A stretch of 64,000 nt of DNA, from assembly GCA_047947185.1 (NCBI GenBank), contig CP170502.1, forward strand, positions 5,084,001-5,148,000, read 5' to 3'. The DNA is from JANQJA01 sp047947185 (GTDB lineage Bacteria > Pseudomonadota > Gammaproteobacteria > Pseudomonadales > Azotimanducaceae). The notes under the pieces were generated by a model. The model did no database searches. It was not told the origin of the DNA and worked only from the letters and a program-made list of their open reading frames with translations. Every line of letters starts with the position of its first letter. The stretch's first letter is position 1. This document shows, piece after piece, positions 60,944-64,000 of this stretch. The translations under genes and the position numbers were made by a program.

Positions 60944-62524
60944 ATGGCAACCTATTCTCATACAGCATTTGAAGACATCTGTGATGCAGCCCGCGAGGGC
61001 ATGGCACTGGCGATTTATGCGCGCGATACGCCGGATCGTATGGCTGTGACCTCACACTTTGGCAGCCGTACCTTTGGTGAACTGAACGGCCGCGCCAATC
61101 AACTCGTGCGTGCCTGGCGACGTGCCGGGATTCGTCCCGGGGACGCCATCGCCATGCTCATGGGTAACCGACCAGAGTTTGTGGAGGTCTACAAGGCAAG
61201 CCTGCGCTGTGGTGTACGCCTGACGCCAATCAACTGGCACCTGTCCGGCGAGGAGGTGGCCTATATCGTCGATAACTGTGACGCACGGGTTTTCATTTCC
61301 GAACGGCGTTTTGAGCGGGCAGCGGCGCAGGCATGGGAGGCCTGTCCGGCACTGTTGCTGAATATGATGGTCGATGGAGACGGGATAGATGGCTTTACCG
61401 ATTATGGTGACGCTCTTGCCGGCCTGGATGCCAGTGACATTGATGACCCGGTGTTTGGCCGCTATATGCTTTATACCTCGGGTACCACCGGGCGCCCCAA
61501 AGGTGTCTGGCGCGAACGACGTGAACCATTGCTGCCCATGTGGACCAGTGGTGTTGCGCCCATGGAGCCCCTGTCTGACTGTTGTCTGCTCACCGGGCCG
61601 GCGTATCACGCGGCACCACTGATGAGTGTCGTCCGGGCACTGGTCTCGGGTGTGCCGGTTGTCATGATGGACAAGTGGGATCCGGAACAAACGCTGCAGC
61701 TTATTGAGCGGCACCGGGTAACCCATTGCCACATGGTGGCGACCATGTTCCATCGTCTGCTGCAGCTGCCGGCTGAGGTGCGGCAACGCTATGACATCAG
61801 CAGCCTGCGCAATGTCAATCACGGTGCTGCCCCCTGCCCGGTACATGTCAAGCAGGCCATGATTGACTGGTTTGGACCGGTGATTAATGAGTACTATGCG
61901 GCAACGGAAGGGGGGGGAGGTTTTACGGTGACCTCGGCAGAATGGCTGCGGAAACCCGGCACCGTCGGCAAGCCGCCACAAGGATTCGACAATCGCATAC
62001 TGGATGAAGACGGGCGTCTGCTTGGGCCCAATGAAGTTGGCACCATCTACATGAAAGCGGGTCCCGACCGTTTTGAGTATTACAAGGACCCGGACAAGAC
62101 AACCTCATCCTACCGTGGCGACTACTTCACGCTGGGTGACATGGGCTATTTTGATGAAGACGGGTACCTGTTCCTCACAGGCCGGACGGCAGAGGTCATT
62201 ATCTCGGGTGGGGTGAATATCTACCCCCAGGAAGTTGATAATGAAATCATGAAACATCCGGCGGTTCATGAGGTCTGTACCATAGGCATACCTAACGAAG
62301 AATGGGGTGAAGAGGTGCGAACGGTTGTCCAGGTGAAGCCTGGTGTGGTTGCCGGTGCTGACCTGGCGGCAGAGATTATTGCTTTTGCCCGGGCCCGGCT
62401 GGCCGGTTTCAAATGTCCGCGGGCCATCGATTTTGCCGAAGATCTGCCAAGGCTGCCCACGGGCAAGATCCAGCGCCGGCTGGTACGCGATCCTTATTGG
62501 GCAGGCAGGGAGAAACAGATTTGA
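60944..62524 (+). CDS. Acyl-CoA synthetase 2 (tandem pair)
   Basis: 526 residues. Same motifs as its neighbour: YTSGTTGRPKGVWRERREP, HCHMVATMFHRLLQLPAEVR, NEYYAATEGGGGFTV, YFTLGDMGYFDEDGYLFLTGRTAEVIISGGVNIYPQEVDNEI and TGKIQRRLVRDPYWAGREKQI. It is clearly a tandem duplicate, with much more difference in the acyl-pocket region (residues 120-220) than elsewhere, which would fit different substrates. The TGA at 62522-62524 overlaps the TTG start of the DUF4139 gene, so that gene is coupled. Confidence 0.92.
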   Translation: MATYSHTAFEDICDAAREGMALAIYARDTPDRMAVTSHFGSRTFGELNGRANQLVRAWRRAGIRPGDAIAMLMGNRPEFVEVYKASLRCGVRLTPINWHLSGEEVAYIVDNCDARVFISERRFERAAAQAWEACPALLLNMMVDGDGIDGFTDYGDALAGLDASDIDDPVFGRYMLYTSGTTGRPKGVWRERREPLLPMWTSGVAPMEPLSDCCLLTGPAYHAAPLMSVVRALVSGVPVVMMDKWDPEQTLQLIERHRVTHCHMVATMFHRLLQLPAEVRQRYDISSLRNVNHGAAPCPVHVKQAMIDWFGPVINEYYAATEGGGGFTVTSAEWLRKPGTVGKPPQGFDNRILDEDGRLLGPNEVGTIYMKAGPDRFEYYKDPDKTTSSYRGDYFTLGDMGYFDEDGYLFLTGRTAEVIISGGVNIYPQEVDNEIMKHPAVHEVCTIGIPNEEWGEEVRTVVQVKPGVVAGADLAAEIIAFARARLAGFKCPRAIDFAEDLPRLPTGKIQRRLVRDPYWAGREKQI

Positions 62525-63936
62525 AAAAAGCGTTTGTATTATTGTCGCTGCTGGTACTGCTGCCGGCCCACCCGGTACTGGCGAACAACCAGGTGTTGCG
62601 CCTCTCCCTGGCCGACCGCACCGCAATTGATCTGACCATCTACAGTAACTTTGCGGTTGTGCGTGATGTACGGGAGACGGTTTTGCCCTCGGGTACCTTT
62701 GACCTGGAATTTGAACATGTTGCGCATAGGGTTGACGGGGGCAGTGTCATGGTGCGCTCATTGACCGGTGGCAATGAGTTAAGTGTGCTCTCCCAGTCGT
62801 ACCAGTTTGACCTGCTGAACAAACAGTCGCTGCTGGAGCGCTATATTGGCAGGAAACTCAAATACTCACGCAGCGTGCTGCAGGACAATAAGTATGAAAA
62901 GTACCTGCGTGAAGGCATCCTTCTCTCCATAGACCCGGAAATTGTCCAGTTTGGTGATGAAATTGAGATTGCCCCCGAGGGTGTGGTTTCGCTGCCCTAC
63001 ATACCGGAAGGATTAAAAACCATCCCAACCCTGGTGTGGAAAGTGAATAACAGGGTCAAGGGGGTGCAGAAGATTGAAACCAGCTACGTCAGTGATGCGT
63101 TTAACTGGCAGGCAGAACATCTGCTGACACTGAATGCGCGCGAGGATGCCTTTGATCTCTCCACCCGGGTATCGGTGGAGAACCAGAGCGGTATCAATTA
63201 CGACCGGGCGAGAATCAACCTGGTGGCAGGCGACGTCAACCGGGAACAGAAAAGCACCCGGGTACTGCGCGATGCCCCCATGATGATGCGGGCTGAAGCA
63301 GTCTCTGCTACTGCTGATGTGGGACCGGAGGCGCTGGGTGACATCTACCTGTATCGCATTCCGGGTGAGGTGGATATCAAACACCATGAAACCAGGCAAC
63401 TGCGGTTGTTTGATGCCCGCAATATCAAGGTGAAGCGAACCTACAAGCTGGTTACCCCGGTGATGACCCACCAGAACCCCCAACCCGAAACCCGCCGTTT
63501 TGACGTGACTTTTGCTTTTGAGAATACGCAGCGGAACGGACTGGGTGATCCTTTCCCGGCGGGGCGTGTGCGCGTGTTCAAGGATGATGCCGGTGCGCTT
63601 CGCCTGCTGGGTGAAGATCGTGTTCGGCACACCCCGGGCGGTGAAACCATCGAGTTCACAACCGGCAAGGCATTTGACCTGGTGGCGGAGCGTACGCAGA
63701 AAAGCTGGCGCCGGCTGGGTGACCGGGCGGCCGAGGTGACCTACGAAATTGCGCTGCGTAATGCCAAGCGTGAGGGCGCCACGCTGGTGCTGCAGGAAAA
63801 ACTTTATGGTGACTGGTCAATAGTCAGCCAGACGGCGGATGGAGCAAAACTCGACAGTACAACCCAGCAGTACATCATTGACCTCAAGGCCGGTGAATCC
63901 CGCACCTTTACCTATACCGCGCGTACTGTTTTCTGA
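62521..63936 (+). CDS. DUF4139 domain secreted protein (TTG start)
   Basis: 471 residues if TTG 62521 is the start: it overlaps the preceding TGA by one triplet offset, GGGAG precedes it, and the signal peptide then reads MKKAFVLLSLLVLLPAHPVLA, cleavage before NNQV. An upstream ATG (62413) lies inside the acyl-CoA synthetase gene. The mature domain has LADRTAIDLTIYSNFAVVRDVRETVLPSG, LLERYIGRKLKYSR and VENQSGINYDRARINLVAGDVNR, then beta-rich sequence, matching DUF4139 proteins. Function unknown. No clear terminator is seen in the last 64 bases. Confidence 0.83.
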   Translation: MKKAFVLLSLLVLLPAHPVLANNQVLRLSLADRTAIDLTIYSNFAVVRDVRETVLPSGTFDLEFEHVAHRVDGGSVMVRSLTGGNELSVLSQSYQFDLLNKQSLLERYIGRKLKYSRSVLQDNKYEKYLREGILLSIDPEIVQFGDEIEIAPEGVVSLPYIPEGLKTIPTLVWKVNNRVKGVQKIETSYVSDAFNWQAEHLLTLNAREDAFDLSTRVSVENQSGINYDRARINLVAGDVNREQKSTRVLRDAPMMMRAEAVSATADVGPEALGDIYLYRIPGEVDIKHHETRQLRLFDARNIKVKRTYKLVTPVMTHQNPQPETRRFDVTFAFENTQRNGLGDPFPAGRVRVFKDDAGALRLLGEDRVRHTPGGETIEFTTGKAFDLVAERTQKSWRRLGDRAAEVTYEIALRNAKREGATLVLQEKLYGDWSIVSQTADGAKLDSTTQQYIIDLKAGESRTFTYTARTVF

Positions 63937-64000
63937 CAGCGCCCCGATCAGCGCTCAGCGCCTTGCTCCTGCAGCAAGGCCCGGCGTTTGCCCCTTTGGC

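Overview
This window looks like chromosome of a Gammaproteobacterium, probably a marine lipid- or hydrocarbon-using heterotroph. That is inference from gene content: a CYP153-type alkane hydroxylase, a GMC alcohol dehydrogenase, four acyl-CoA synthetases, RarD, YghU, YbjQ, a PEP-CTERM protein, a probable delta-class carbonic anhydrase and a DUF3718 protein. No rRNA, tRNA, CRISPR array or transcription regulator was recognised.

Layout. (1) 1-2160 is a graveyard of insertion sequences: an IS91-family transposase relic carrying three short palindromic insertions, and an IS6-family transposase relic on the other strand. (2) 2240-11917 is a tightly coupled five-gene operon: a candidate lipoprotein, a 1990-residue secreted protein, a MotA/TolQ/ExbB-like channel protein with a very large periplasmic insertion, and two different single-span proteins that each carry an aspartate in the membrane segment, as MotB/ExbD/TolR do. 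I know no described system with this composition; it is the main candidate for a new system (an ion-driven envelope machine). Parts are visibly AT-richer than the rest, and a 389-bp direct repeat of IS91 sequence (160-548 and 12148-12536) flanks it, so it looks like a transferred island. (3) 11975-12642 is the scarred right edge: a truncated gene, the second IS91 fragment and an IS3-family fragment.

(4) 12679-20466 holds a nucleoside hydrolase with an ERI1-like exonuclease, then a DnaB helicase coupled to a PcfJ-like gene, facing a second PcfJ-like gene and a double AAA+ ATPase. This may be an accessory nucleic-acid module. (5) 20545-40883 is ordinary chromosome: secreted cyclophilin, CYP153, a DUF748 protein, a block of dispersed repeats, a PHP-domain protein, two VOC proteins, a lipase-like hydrolase, a PEP-CTERM protein, a Nudix hydrolase, GMC dehydrogenase, DUF899, an AlkK-like acyl-CoA synthetase, DUF885, two lipoproteins, YghU and the carbonic anhydrase. 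(6) 40958-55757 has a carboxylesterase, a sulfatase/serine hydrolase pair facing a GPH-type symporter, RarD, a membrane-anchored metallo-beta-lactamase-fold protein, an acyl-CoA synthetase, an S9 peptidase, YbjQ and a secreted isoaspartyl methyltransferase. (7) 55800-63936 is a divergent catabolic locus: a two-subunit molybdenum hydroxylase (IorAB type) with a double VOC protein on one strand, two tandem paralogous acyl-CoA synthetases and a DUF4139 protein on the other.

All family calls come from reading translated sequence and remembered family motifs; no search was run.
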